Below, one piece after another: positions 36,501-49,050 of a DNA stretch of 64,000 nt. This stretch comes from Clusia tigrina (taxonomy: Eukaryota; Arthropoda; Insecta; Diptera; Clusiidae), in contig OV050032.1 in NCBI GenBank assembly GCA_920105625.2, positions 114,994,542 to 115,058,541 on the forward strand. The letters run 5' to 3'. How positions within the stretch are numbered: position 1 is the first letter of the stretch; each line of letters begins with the position of its first letter. The translations under genes were made by a program, and so were the position numbers. Below the pieces are notes generated by a model. The model made no database searches. It was not told the origin of the DNA and saw nothing but the letters and a program-made list of their open reading frames with translations.

Positions 36501-39500
36501 GCTCCAGTAAAAAGTTACAAGCATTTGAATGTTGCCAACTTTGATAGGTGTAGGACGTACCGTAAAGAAGTTAGGGGCGTTTGAAGTTTTATCAGTGTTT
36601 GATTTGGGACTCTAGAGTAGCATAGCTTTGACCGATAGCTTAAATTGACAAGAGGCTCGGGTACTTCATTGTTACAAAATTTCAAGGTTTTATGACGCTC
36701 CAGTAAAAAGTTACAAGCATTTGTATGTTGCAAACTTTGATAGGTGTAGGACGTACCGTAAAGAAGTTAGGGGCGTTTGAAGTTTTATCAGTGTTTGATT
36801 TGGGACTCAATGGCAGCATAGTTTTGAGCGATAGCTTAAATTGACAAGAGACTCGTGTACTTTATTGTTACAAAATTTCAAGGTTTTATGACGCTCCAGT
36901 AAAAAGATACAAGCATTTGTATGTTGCAAACTTTGATAGGTGTAGGACGTACCGTATAGAAGTTAGGGCCATTTGTAGTTTTATCAGTGTTTGATTTGGG
37001 ACTCTAGGGTAGCATAGCTTTGAGCGATAGCTTAAATTGACAAGAGGCTCGAGTACTTTATTGTTACAAAATTTCAAGGATTTATGACGCTCCAGTAAAA
37101 AGTTACAAGCATTTGTATGTTGCAAACTTTGATAGGTGTAGGACGTACCGTAAAGAAGTTAGGGGCGTTTGAAGTTTTATCAGCGTTTGATTTGGGACTC
37201 TAGGGTAGCATAGCTTTGAGCGATAGGATAAATTGACAAGAGGCTCGGGTACTTTATTGTTACAAAATTTCAAGGTTTTATGACGCTCCAGTAAAAAGTT
37301 GCAAGCATTTGTATGTTGCAAACTTTGATAGGTGTAGGACGTTCCGTAAAGAAGTTAGGGGCGTTTGAAGTTTTATCAGTGTTTGATTTGGGACTCTAGG
37401 GTAGCATAGCTTTGAGCGATAGCTTAAATTGACAAGAAGGTCGAGTACTTTATTGTTACAAAATTTCAAGGTTTTATGACGCTCCAGTAAAAAGTTACAA
37501 GCATTTGTATGTTGCAAACTTTGATAGGTGTAGGATGTACCGTATAGAAGTTAGGGGCGTTTGAAGTTTTATCAGTGTTTGATTTGGGACTCTAGGGTAG
37601 CTTAGCTTCGAGCGATAACTTAAATTGACAAGAAACTCGAGTACTTTATTGTTAAAAAATTTCAATGTTTTATGACGCTCCAGTAAAAAGTTACAAGCAT
37701 TTGTATGTTGCAAACTTTGATAGGTGCAGGACGTACCGTAAAGAAGTTAGGGGCGTTTGAAGTTTTATCAGTGTTTGATTTGGGACTCTAGGGTAGCATA
37801 GCTTTGAGCGATAGCTTAAATTGACAAGAGGCTCGGGTGCTTTATTGTTACAAAATTTCAAGGTTTTATGGCGCTCCAGTAAAAAGTTGCAAATATTTGT
37901 ATGTTGCAAACTTTGATAGGTGTAGGACGTACCGTAAAGAAGTTAGGGGCGTTTGAAGTTTTATCAGTGTTTGATTTGAGACACTAGGGTAGCATAGCTT
38001 TGAGCGATAGCTTATATTGACAATAGGGTCGAGAACTTTATTGTTACAAAATCTCAAGGTTTTATGACGCTCCAGTAAAAAGTTACAAGCATTTGTATGT
38101 TTGCAAACTTTGATAGGTGTAGGACGTACCGTATAGAAGTTAGGGGCGTTTGAAGTTTTATCAGTGTTTGATTTGGGACTCTAGGGTAGCATAGCTTTGA
38201 GCGATAACTTAAATTGACAAGAGGCTCGAGTACTTTATTGTTCCTAAATTTCAAGGTTTTGTGACGCTCCAGTAAAAAGTTACAAGCATTTGTATGATGC
38301 AAACTTTGATAGGTGTAGGACGTACCGTAAAGAAGTTAGGGGCGTTTGAAGTTTTATCAGTGTTTGATTTGGGACTCTAGGGTAGCATAGCTTTGAGCGA
38401 TAGCTTAAATTGACAAGAGGCTCGGGTACTTTATTGTTACAAAATTTCAAGGTTTTATGACGCTCCAGTAAAAAGTTACAAGCATATGTATGCTGCAAAC
38501 TTTGATAATTGTAGGACGTACCGTAAAGAAGTTAGGGGCGTTTGAAGTTTCATCAGTGTTTGATTTGGGACTCTAGGGTAGCATAGCTTTGAGCGATAGC
38601 TTAAATTGACAAGAAGGTCGAGTACTTTATTGTTACAAAATTTCAAGGTTTTATGGCGCTCCAGTAAAAAGTTACAAGCATTTGTATGTTGCAAACTTTG
38701 ATAGGTGTAGGACGTACCGTAAAGAAGTTAGGGGCGTTTGAAGTTTTATCAGCGTTTGATTTGGGACTCTAGGGTAGCATAGCTTTGAGCGATAGGTTAA
38801 ATTGACAAGAGGCTCGGGTACTTTATTGTTACAAAATTTCAAGGTTTTATGACGCTCCAGTGAAAAGTTGCAAGCATTTGTATGTTGCAAACTTTGATAG
38901 GTGCAGGACGTACCGTAAAGAAGTTAGGGGCGTTTGAAGTTTTATCAGTGTTTGATTTGGGACTCTAGGGTAGCATAGCTTTGAGCGATAGCTTAAATTG
39001 ACAAGAGGCTCGGGTACTTTATTGTTACAAAATTTCAAGGTTTTATGGCGCTCCAGTAAAAAGTTGCAAATATTTGTATGTTGCAAACTTTGATAGGTGT
39101 AGGACGTACCGTAAAGAAGTTAGGGGCGATTGAAGTTTTATCAGTGTTTGATTTGAGACACTAGGGTAGCATAGCTTTGAGCGATAGCTTAAATTGACAA
39201 TAGGGTCGAGAACTTTATTGTTACAAAATCTCAAGGTTTTATGACGCTCCAGTAAAAAGTTACAAGCATTTGTATGTTGCAAACTTTGATAGGTGTAGGA
39301 CGTACCGTATAGAAGTTAGGGGCGTTTGAAGTTTTATCAGTGTTTGATTTGGGACTCTAGGGTAGCATAGCTTTGAGCGATAACTTAAATTGACAAGAGG
39401 CTCGAGTACTTTATTGTTCCTAAATTTCAAGCTTTTGTGACGCTCCAGTAAAAAGTTACAAGCATTTGTATGTTGCAACCTTTGATAGGTGTAGGACGTA

Positions 39501-42449
39501 CCGTAAAGAAGTTAGGGGCGTTTGAAGTTTTATCAGTGTTTGATTTGGGACTCTAGGGTAGCATAGCTTTGAGCGATAGCTTAAATTGACAAGAGGCTCG
39601 GGTACTTTATTGTTACAAAATTTCAAAGTTTTATGACGCTCCAGTAAAAAGTTACAAGCATATGTATGTTGCAAACTTTGATAATTGTAGGACGTACCGT
39701 AAAGAAGTTAGGGGCGTTTGAAGTTTCATCAGTGTTTGATTTGGGACTCTAGGGTAGCATAGCTTTGAGCGATAGCTTAAATTGACAAGAGGCTCGAGTA
39801 CTTTATTGTTACAAAATTTCAAGGTTTTATGGCGCTCCAATAAAAAGTTGCAAATATTTGTATGTTGCAAACTTTGATAGGTGTAGGACGTACCGTAAAG
39901 AAGTTAGGGGCGTTTGAAGTTTTATCAGTGTTTGATTTGAGACACTAGGGTAGCATAGCTTTGAGCGATGGCTTAAATTGACAAGAGGCCCGAGTACTTT
40001 ATTGTTACAAAATTTCAAGGTTTTATGACGCTCCAGTAAAAAGATACAAGCATTTGTATGTTGCAAACTTTGATAGGTGTAGGACGTACCGTAAAGAAGT
40101 TAGGGGCGTTTGAAGTTTTATCAGTGTTTGATTTGGGACTCTAGGGTAGCATAGCTTTGAGCGATGGCTTAAATTGACAAGAGGCTCGAGTACTTTATTG
40201 TTACAAAATTTCAAGGTTTTATGACGCTCCAGTAAAAAGTTACAAGCATTTGAATGTTGCCAACTTTGATAGGTGTAGGAAGTACCGTAAAGAAGTTAGG
40301 GGCGTTTGAAGTTTTATCAGTGTTTGATTTGGGACTCAAGGGTAGCATAGCTTTGACCGATAGCTTAAATTGACAAGAGGCTCGGGTACTTCATTGTTAC
40401 AAAATTTCAAGGTTTTATGACGCTCCAGTAAAAAGTTACAAGCATTTGTATGTTGCAAACTTTGATAGGTGTAGGACGTACCGTAAAGAAGTTAGGGGCG
40501 TTTGAAGTTTTATCAGTGTTTGATTTGGGACTCAATGGCAGCATAGTTTTGAGCGATAGCTTAAATTGACAAGAGACTCGTGTACTTTATTGTTACAAAA
40601 TTTCAAGGTTTTATGACGCTCCAGTAAAAAGATACAAGCATTTGTATGTTGCAAACTTTGATAGGTGTAGGACGTACCGTATAGAAGTTAGGGCCATTTG
40701 TAGTTTTATCAGTGTTTGATTTGGGACTCTAGGGTAGCATAGCTTTGAGCGATAGCTTAAATTGACAAGAGGCTGGAGTACTTTATTGTTACAAAATTTC
40801 AAGGATTTATGACGCTCCAGTAAAAAGTTACAAGCATTTGTATGTTGCAAACTTTGATAGGTGTAGGACGTACCGTAAAGAAGTTAGGGGCGTTTGAAGT
40901 TTTATCAGCGTTTGATTTGGGACTCTAGGGTAGCATAGCTTTGAGCGATAGGTTAAATTGACAAGAGGCTCGGGTACTTTATTGTTACAAAATTTCAAGG
41001 TTTTATGACGCTCCAGTAAAAAGTTGCAAGCATTTGTATGTTGCAAACTTTGATAGGTGTAGGACGTTCCGTAAAGAAGTTAGGGGCGTTTGAAGTTTTA
41101 TCAGTGTTTGATTTGGGACTCTAGGGTAGCATAGCTTTGAGCGATAGCTTAAATTGACAAGAAGGTCGAGTACTTTATTGTTACAAAATTTCAAGGTTTT
41201 ATGACGCTCCAGTAAAAAGTTACAAGCATTTGTATGTTGCAAACTTTGATAGGTGTAGGACGTACCGTATAGAAGTTAGGGGCGTTTGAAGTTTTATCAG
41301 TGTTTGATTTGGGACTCTAGGGTAGCTTAGCTTCGAGCGATAACTTAAATTGACAAGAAACTCGAGTACTTTATTGTTAAAAAATTTCAATGTTTTATGA
41401 CGCTCCAGTAAAAAGTTACAAGCATTTGTATGTTGCAAACTTTGATAGGTGCAGGACGTACCGTAAAGAAGTTAGGGGCGTTTGAAGTTTTATCAGTGTT
41501 TGATTTGGGACTCTAGGGTAGCATAGCTTTGAGCGATAGCTTAAATTGACAAGAGGCTCGGGTACTTTATTGTTACAAAATTTCAAGGTTTTATGGCGCT
41601 CCAGTAAAAAGTTGCAAATATTTGTATGTTGCAAACTTTGATAGGTGTAGGACGTACCGTAAAGAAGTTAGGGGCGTTTGAAGTTTTATCAGTGTTTGAT
41701 TTGAGACACTAGGGTAGCATAGCTTTGAGCGATAGCTTATATTGACAATAGGGTCGAGAACTTTATTGTTACAAAATCTCAAGGTTTTATGACGCTCCAG
41801 TAAAAAGTTACAAGCATTTGTATGTTTGCAAACTTTGATAGGTGTAGGACGTACCGTATAGAAGTTAGGGGCGTTTGAAGTTTTATCAGTGTTTGATTTG
41901 GGACTCTAGGGTAGCATAGCTTTGAGCGATAACTTAAATTGACAAGAGGCTCGAGTACTTTATTGTTCCTAAATTTCAAGGTTTTGTGACGCTCCAGTAA
42001 AAAGTTACAAGCATTTGTATGATGCAATCTTTGATAGGTGTAGGACGTACCGTAAAGAAGTTAGGGGCGTTTGAAGTTTTATCAGTGTTTGATTTGGGAC
42101 TCTAGGGTAGCATAGCTTTGAGCGATAGCTTAAATTGACAAGAGGCTCGGGTACTTTATTGTTACAAAATTTCAAGGTTTTATGACGCTCCAGTAAAAAG
42201 TTACAAGCATATGTATGTTGCAAACTTTGATAATTGTAGGACGTACCGTAAATAAGTTAGGGGCGTTTGAAGTTTCATCAGTGTTTGATTTGGGACTCTA
42301 GGGTAGCATAGCTTTGAGCGATAGCTTAAATTGACAAGAAGGTCGAGTACTTTATTGTTACAAAATTTCAAGGTTTTATGGCGCTCCAGTAAAAAGTTAC
42401 AAGCATTTGTATGTTGCAAACTTTGATAGGTGTAGGACGTACCGTAAAG
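33524..42449 (+). repeat. 19-monomer HOR (3725 bp), about 2.4 copies
   Basis: Sequence from 33,524 to 38,724 matches itself at an offset of 3725 bp, which is 19 x 196 plus 1. The extra base is the third T in tatgtttgcaaac (about 34,375, 38,100 and 41,825). Copies start at about 33,524, 37,249 and 40,974, the last ending at 42,449. Copies 1 and 2 share aggatgtacc (33,809/37,534), gggtgcttt (34,106/37,831) and tatgctgcaaac (34,769/38,494). Copy 3 has the common forms instead, so 1 and 2 are closest relatives. Private changes exist in each copy, for example ctctagagtag at 36,610 and ggaagtaccg at 40,278. Confidence 0.94.
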
Positions 42450-45400
42450 GAGTTAGGGGCGTTTGAAGTTTTATCAGTGTTTGATTTGGGAGTCTAGGGT
42501 AGCATAGCTTTGAGCGATGGCTTAAATTGACAAGAGGCTCGAGTACTTTATTGTTACAAAATTTCAAGGTTTTATGACGTTCCAGTAAAAAGATACAAGC
42601 ATTTGTATGTTGCAAACTTTGATAGGTGTAGGACGTACCGTAAAGAAGTTAGGGGCGTTTGAAGTTTTATCAGTGTTTGATTTGGGACTCTAGGGTAGCA
42701 TAGCTTTGAGCGATGGCTTAAATTGACAAGAGGCTCGAGTACTTTATTGTTACAAAATTTCAAGGTTTTATGACGCTCCAGTAAAAAGTTACAAGCATTT
42801 GAATGTTGCCAAATTTGATAGGTGTAGGACGTACCGTAAAGAAGTTAAGGGCGTTTGAAGTTTTATCAGTGTTTGATTTGGGACTCAAGGGTAACATAGC
42901 TTTGACCGATAGCTTAAATTGACAAGAGGCTCGGGTACTTCATTGTTACAAAATTTCAAGGTTTTATAACGCTCCAGTAAAAAGATACAAGCATTTGCAT
43001 GTTGCAAACTTTGATAGGTGTAGGACGTACCGTATAGAAGTTAGGGCCATTTGTAGTTTTATCAGTGTTTGATTTGGGACTCTAGGGTAGCATAGCTTTG
43101 AGCGATAGCTTAAATTGACAAGAGGCTTGAGTACTTTATTGTTACAAAATTTCAAGGTTTTGTGACGCTCCAGTAAAAAGTTACAAGCATTTGTATGTTG
43201 CAAACTTTGATAGGTGTAGGACGTACCGTAAAGAAGTTAGGGGCGTTTGAAGTTTTATCAGCTTTTGATTTGGGACTCTAGGGTAGCATAGCTTTGAGCG
43301 ATAGGTTAAATTGACAAGAGGCTCGGGTACTTTATTGTTACAAAATTTCAAGGTTTTATGACGCTCCAGTAAAAAGTTGCAAGCATTTGTATGTTGCAAA
43401 CTTTCATAGGTGTAGGACGTACCGTAAAGAAGTTAGGGGCGTTTGAAGTTTTATCAGTGTTTGATTTGGGACTCTAGGGTAGCATAGCTTTGAGCGATAG
43501 CTTAAATTGACAAGAAGGTCGAGAACTTTATTGTTACAAAATTTCAAGGTTTTATGACGCTCCAGTAAAAAGTTACAAGCATTTGTATGTTGCAAACTTT
43601 GATAGGTGTAGGACGTACCGTATAGAAGTTAGGGGCGTTTGAAGTTTTATCAGTGTTTGATTTGGGACTCTAGGGTAGCTTAGCTTCGAGCGATAACTTA
43701 AATTGACAAGAAACTCGAGTACTTTATTGTTACAAAATTTCAAGGTTTTATGGCGCTCCAGTAAAAAGTTACAAGCATTTGTATGTTGCAAACTTTGATA
43801 GGTGTAGGACGTACCGTAAAGGAGTTAGGGGCGTTTGAAGTTTTATCAGTGTTTGATTTGGGAGTCTAGGGTAGCATAGCTTTGAGCGATGGCTTAAATT
43901 GACAAGAGGCTCGAGTACTTTATTGTTACAAAATTTCAAGGTTTTATGACGTTCCAGTAAAAAGATACAAGCATTTGTATGTTGCAAACTTTGATAGGTG
44001 TAGGACGTACCGTAAAGAAGTTAGGGGCGTTTGAAGTTGTATCAGTGTTTGATTTGGGACTCTAGGGTAGCATAGCTTTGAGCGATGGCTTAAATTGACA
44101 AGAGGCTCGAGTACTTTATTGTTACAAAATTTCAAGGTTTTATGACGCTCCAGTAAAAAGTTACAAGCATTTGAATGTTGCCAACTTTGATAGGTGTAGG
44201 ACGTACCGTAAAGAAGTTAAGGGCGTTTGAAGTTTTATCAGTGTTTGATTTGGGACTCAAGGGTAGCATAGCTTTGACCGATAGCTTAAATTGACAAGAG
44301 GCTCGGGTACTTCATTGTTACAAAATTTCAAGGTTTTATAACGCTCCAGTAAAAAGATACAAGCATTTGTATGTTGCAAACTTTGATAGGTGTAGGACGT
44401 ACCGTATAGAAGTTAGGGCCATTTGTAGTTTTATCAGTGTTTGATTTGGGACTCTAGGGTAGCATAGCTTTGAGCGATAGCTTAAATTGACAAGAGGCTC
44501 GAGTAATTTATTGTTACAAAATTTCAAGGTTTTGTGACGCTCCAGTAAAAAGTTACAAGCATTTGTATGTTGCAAACTTTGATAGGTGTAGGACGTACCG
44601 TAAAGAAGTTAGGGGCGTTTGAAGTTTTATCAGCTTTTGATTTGGGACTCTAGGGTAGCATAGCTTTGAGCGATAGGTTAAATTGACAAGAGGCTCGGGT
44701 ACTTTATTGTTACAAAATTTCAAGGTTTTATGACGCTCCAGTAAAAAGTTGCAAGCATTTGTATGTTGCAAAATTTGATAGGTGTAGGACGTACCGTAAA
44801 TAAGTTAGGGGCGTTTGAAGTTTTATCAGTGTTTGATTTGGGACTCTAGGGTAGCATAGCTTTGAGCGATAGCTTAAATTGACAAGAAGGTCGAGTACTT
44901 TATTGTTACAAAATTTCAAGGTTTTATGACGCTCCAGTAAAAAGTTACAAGCATTTGTATGTTGCAAACTTTGATAGGTGTAGGACGTACCGTATAGAAG
45001 TTAGGGGCGTTTGAAGTTTTATCAGTGTTTGATTTGGGACTCTAGGGTAGCTTAGCTTCGAGCGATAACTTAAATTGACAAGAATCTCGAGTACTTTATT
45101 GTTAAAAAATTTCAATGTTTTATGACGCTCCAGTAAAAAGTTACAAGCATTTGTATGTTGCAAACTTTGATAGGTGCAGGACGTACCGTAAAGAAGTTAG
45201 GGGCGTTTGAAGTTTTATCAGTGTTTGATTTGGGACTCTAGGGTAGCATAGCTTTGAGCGATAGCTTAAATTGACAAGAGGCTCGGGTACTTTATTGTTA
45301 CAAAATTTCAAAGTTTTATGACGCTCCAGTAAAAAGTTACAAGCATATGTATGTTGCAAACTTTGATAATTGTAGGACGTACCGTAAAGAAGTTAGGGGC

Positions 45401-46099
45401 GTTTGAAGTTTCATCAGTGTTTGATTTGGGACTCTAGGGTAGCATAGCTTTGAGCGATAGCTTAAATTGACAAGAGGCTCGAGTACTTTATTGTTACAAA
45501 ATTTCAAGGTTTTATGGCGCTCCAATAAAAAGTTGCAAATATTTGTATGTTGCAAACTTTGATAGGTGTAGGACGTACCGTAAAGAAGTTAGGGGCGTTT
45601 GAAGTTTTATCAGTGTTTGATTTGAGACACTAGGGTAGCATAGCTTTGAGCGATGGCTTAAATTGACAAGAGGCCCGAGTACTTTATTGTTACAAAATTT
45701 CAAGGTTTTATGACGCTCCAGTAAAAAGATACAAGCATTTGTATGTTGCAAACTTTGATAGGTGTAGGACGTACCGTAAAGAAGTTAGGGGCGTTTGAAG
45801 TTTTATCAGTGTTTGATTTGGGACTCAAGGGTAGCATAGCTTTGAGCGATGGCTTAAATTGACAAGAGGCTCGAGTACTTTATTGTTACAAAATTTCAAG
45901 GTTTTATGACGCTCCAGTAAAAAGTTACAAGCATTTGAATGTTGCCAACTTTGATAGGTGTAGGACGTACCGTAAAGAAGTTAGGGGCGTTTGAAGTTTT
46001 ATCAGTGTTTGATTTGGGACTCAAGGGTAGCATAGCTTTGACCGATAGCTTAAATTGACAAGAGGCTCGGGTACTTCATTGTTACAAAATTTCAAGGTT
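40807..46099 (+). repeat. 27-monomer composite HOR (5293 bp), copy 1
   Basis: Contains the third partial copy of the 3725-bp unit, then a 7-monomer doublet, then four or five monomers like the end of the 3725-bp unit (39.5-40.4 kb). Its first about 4.5 kb (40,807-45,310) is repeated at 46,100-50,789, first at offset 5293 (27 x 196 plus 1) and later at 5489 and 5479 because copy 2 gained a monomer and lost 10 bp. The start is set by ggatttatg in copy 1 against ggttttatg in copy 2 just upstream. Confidence 0.88.
42345..45103 (+). repeat. 7-monomer tandem duplication (1372 bp)
   Basis: Sequence from about 42,345 to 43,731 matches itself at an offset of 1372 bp (7 x 196). Markers are aaaggagttagg with gggagtctag, gacgttccag, tttataacgctcc, atcagcttttgat and gataggtt. 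A few private differences are visible: atttgcatg (43,000) against atttgtatg (44,372), ggcttgag (43,126) against ggctcgag, and gttgtatcag (44,037) against gttttatcag. The block is nested inside the 5293-bp unit and reappears with it after 47.7 kb. Confidence 0.9.
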
Positions 46100-48265
46100 T
46101 TATGACGCTCCAGTAAAAAGTTACAAGCATTTGTATGTTGCAAACTTTGATAGGTGTAGGACGTACCGTAAAGAAGTTAGGGGCGTTTGAAGTTTTATCA
46201 GCGTTTGATTTGGGACTCTAGGGTAGCATAGCTTTGAGCGATAGGTTAAATTGACAAGAGGCTCGGGTACTTTATTGTTACAAAATTTCAAGGTTTTATG
46301 ACGCTCCAGTAAAAAGTTGCAAGCATTTGTATGTTGCAAACTTTGATAGGTGTAGGACGTTCCGTAAAGAAGTTAGGGGCGTTTGAAGTTTTATCAGTGT
46401 TTGATTTGGGACTCTAGGGTAGCATAGCTTTGAGCGATAGCTTAAATTGACAAGAAGGTCGAGTACTTTATTGTTACAAAATTTCAAGGTTTTATGACGC
46501 TCCAGTAAAAAGTTACAAGCATTTGTATGTTGCAAACTTTGATAGGTGTAGGACGTACCGTATAGAAGTTAGGGGCGTTTGAAGTTTTATCAGTGTTTGA
46601 TTTGGGACTCTAGGGTAGCTTAGCTTCGAGCGATAACTTAAATTGACAAGAAACTCGAGTACTTTATTGTTAAAAAATTTCAATGTTTTATGACGCTCCA
46701 GTAAAAAGTTACAAGCATTTGTATGTTGCAAACTTTGATAGGTGCAGGACGTACCGTAAAGAAGTTAGGGGCGTTTGAAGTTTTATCAGTGTTTGATTTG
46801 GGACTCTAGGGTAGCATAGCTTTGAGCGATAGCTTAAATTGACAAGAGGCTCGGGTACTTTATTGTTACAAAATTTCAAGGTTTTATGGCGCTCCAGTAA
46901 AAAGTTGCAAATATTTGTATGTTGCAAACTTTGATAGGTGTAGGACGTACCGTAAAGAAGTTAGGGGCGTTTGAAGTTTTATCAGTGTTTGATTTGAGAC
47001 ACTAGGGTAGCATAGCTTTGAGCGATAGCTTATATTGACAATAGGGTCGAGAACTTTATTGTTACAAAATCTCAAGGTTTTATGACGCTCCAGTAAAAAG
47101 TTACAAGCATTTGTATGTTTGCAAACTTTGATAGGTGTAGGACGTACCGTATAGAAGTTAGGGGCGTTTGAAGTTTTATCAGTGTTTGATTTGGGACTCT
47201 AGGGTAGCATAGCTTTGAGCGATAACTTAAATTGACAAGAGGCTCGAGTACTTTATTGTTCCTAAATTTCAAGGTTTTGTGACGCTCCAGTAAAAAGTTA
47301 CAAGCATTTGTATGATGCAAACTTTGATAGGTGTAGGACGTACCGTAAAGAAGTTAGGGGCGTTTGAAGTTTTATCAGTGTTTGATTTGGGACTCTAGGG
47401 TAGCATAGCTTTGAGCGATAGCATAAATTGACAAGAGGCTCGGGTACTTTATTGTTACAAAATTTCAAGGTTTTATGACGCTCCAGTAAAAAGTTACAAG
47501 CATATGTATGTTGCAAACTTTGATAATTGTAGGACGTACCGTAAATAAGTTAGGGGCGTTTGAAGTTTCATCAGTGTTTGATTTGGGACTCTAGGGTAGC
47601 ATAGCTTTGAGCGATAGCTTAAATTGACAAGAAGGTCGAGTACTTTATTGTTACAAAATTTCAAGGTTTTATGGCGCTCCAGTAAAAAGTTACAAGCATT
47701 TGTATGTTGCAAACTTTGATAGGTGTAGGACGTACCGTAAAGGAGTTAGGGGCGTTTGAAGTTTTATCAGTGTTTGATTTGGGAGTCTAGGGTAGCATAG
47801 CTTTGAGCGATGGCTTAAATTGACAAGAGGCTCGAGTACTTTATTGTTACAAAATTTCAAGGTTTTATGACGTTCCAGTAAAAAGATACAAGCATTTGTA
47901 TGTTGCAAACTTTGATAGGTGTAGGACGTACCGTAAAGAAGTTAGGGGCGTTTGAAGTTTTATCAGTGTTTGATTTGGGACTCTAGGGTAGCATAGCTTT
48001 GAGCGATGGCTTAAATTGACAAGAGGCTCGAGTACTTTATTGTTACAAAATTTCAAGGTTTTATGACGCTCCAGTAAAAAGTTACAAGCATTTGAATGTT
48101 GCCAAATTTGATAGGTGTAGGACGTACCGTAAAGAAGTTAAGGGCGTTTGAAGTTTTATCAGTGTTTGATTTGGGACTCAAGGGTAACATAGCTTTGACC
48201 GATAGCTTAAATTGACAAGAGGCTCGGGTACTTCATTGTTACAAAATTTCAAGGTTTTATAACGC

Positions 48266-48657
48266 TCCAGTAAAAAGATACAAGCATTTGCATGTTGCAA
48301 ACTTTGATAGGTGTAGGACGTACCGTATAGAAGTTAGGGCCATTTGTAGTTTTATCAGTGTTTGATTTGGGACTCTAGGGTAGCATAGCTTTGAGCGATA
48401 GCTTAAATTGACAAGAGGCTTGAGTACTTTATTGTTACAAAATTTCAAGGTTTTGTGACGCTCCAGTAAAAAGATACAAGCATTTGCATGTTGCAAACTT
48501 TGATAGGTGTAGGACGTACCGTATAGAAGTTAGGGCCATTTGTAGTTTTATCAGTGTTTGATTTGGGACTCTAGGGTAGCATAGCTTTGAGCGATAGCTT
48601 AAATTGACAAGAGGCTTGAGTACTTTATTGTTACAAAATTTCAAGGTTTTGTGACGC
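48266..48657 (+). repeat. Single-monomer tandem duplication
   Basis: Two neighbouring 196-bp monomers share gatacaagcatttgcatg (about 48,277 and 48,473), gccatttgtag and ggcttgag. In the parent block at 43 kb there is only one such monomer. The duplication therefore happened after the 5.3-kb block was copied. It is a clear one-monomer unequal exchange step with a known order of events. Confidence 0.88.
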
Positions 48658-48954
48658 TCCAGTAAAAAGTTACAAGCATTTGTATGTTGCAAACTTTGAT
48701 AGGTGTAGGACGTACCGTAAAGAAGTTAGGGGCGTTTGAAGTTTTATCAGCTTTTGATTTGGGACTCTAGGGTAGCATAGCTTTGAGCGATAGGTTAAAT
48801 TGACAAGAGGCTCGGGTACTTTATTGTTACAAAATTTCAAGGTTTTATGACGCTCCAGTAAAAAGTTGCAAGCATTTGTATGTTGCAAACTTTCATAGGT
48901 GTAGGACGTACCGTAAAGAAGTTAGGGGCGTTTGAAGTTTTATCAGTGTTTGAT

Positions 48955-49050
48955 TTGGGACGATAGCTTTGAGCGATAGCTTAAATTGACAAGAAGGTCG
49001 AGAACTTTATTGTTACAAAATTTCAAGGTTTTATGACGCTAAAGTAAAAA
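48955..49050 (+). repeat. Shortened monomer with 10-bp deletion and nearby CC-to-AA change
   Basis: At 48,961 the expected gggactctagggtagcatag is reduced to gggacgatag, a net loss of 10 bp relative to its parent at about 43.47 kb. About 75 bp further on, gacgctaaagtaaaaag (49,033) replaces gacgctccagtaaaaag. Both are absent from the sister copy. They could be one clustered mutation event or a local consensus error in the assembly. Confidence 0.8.
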
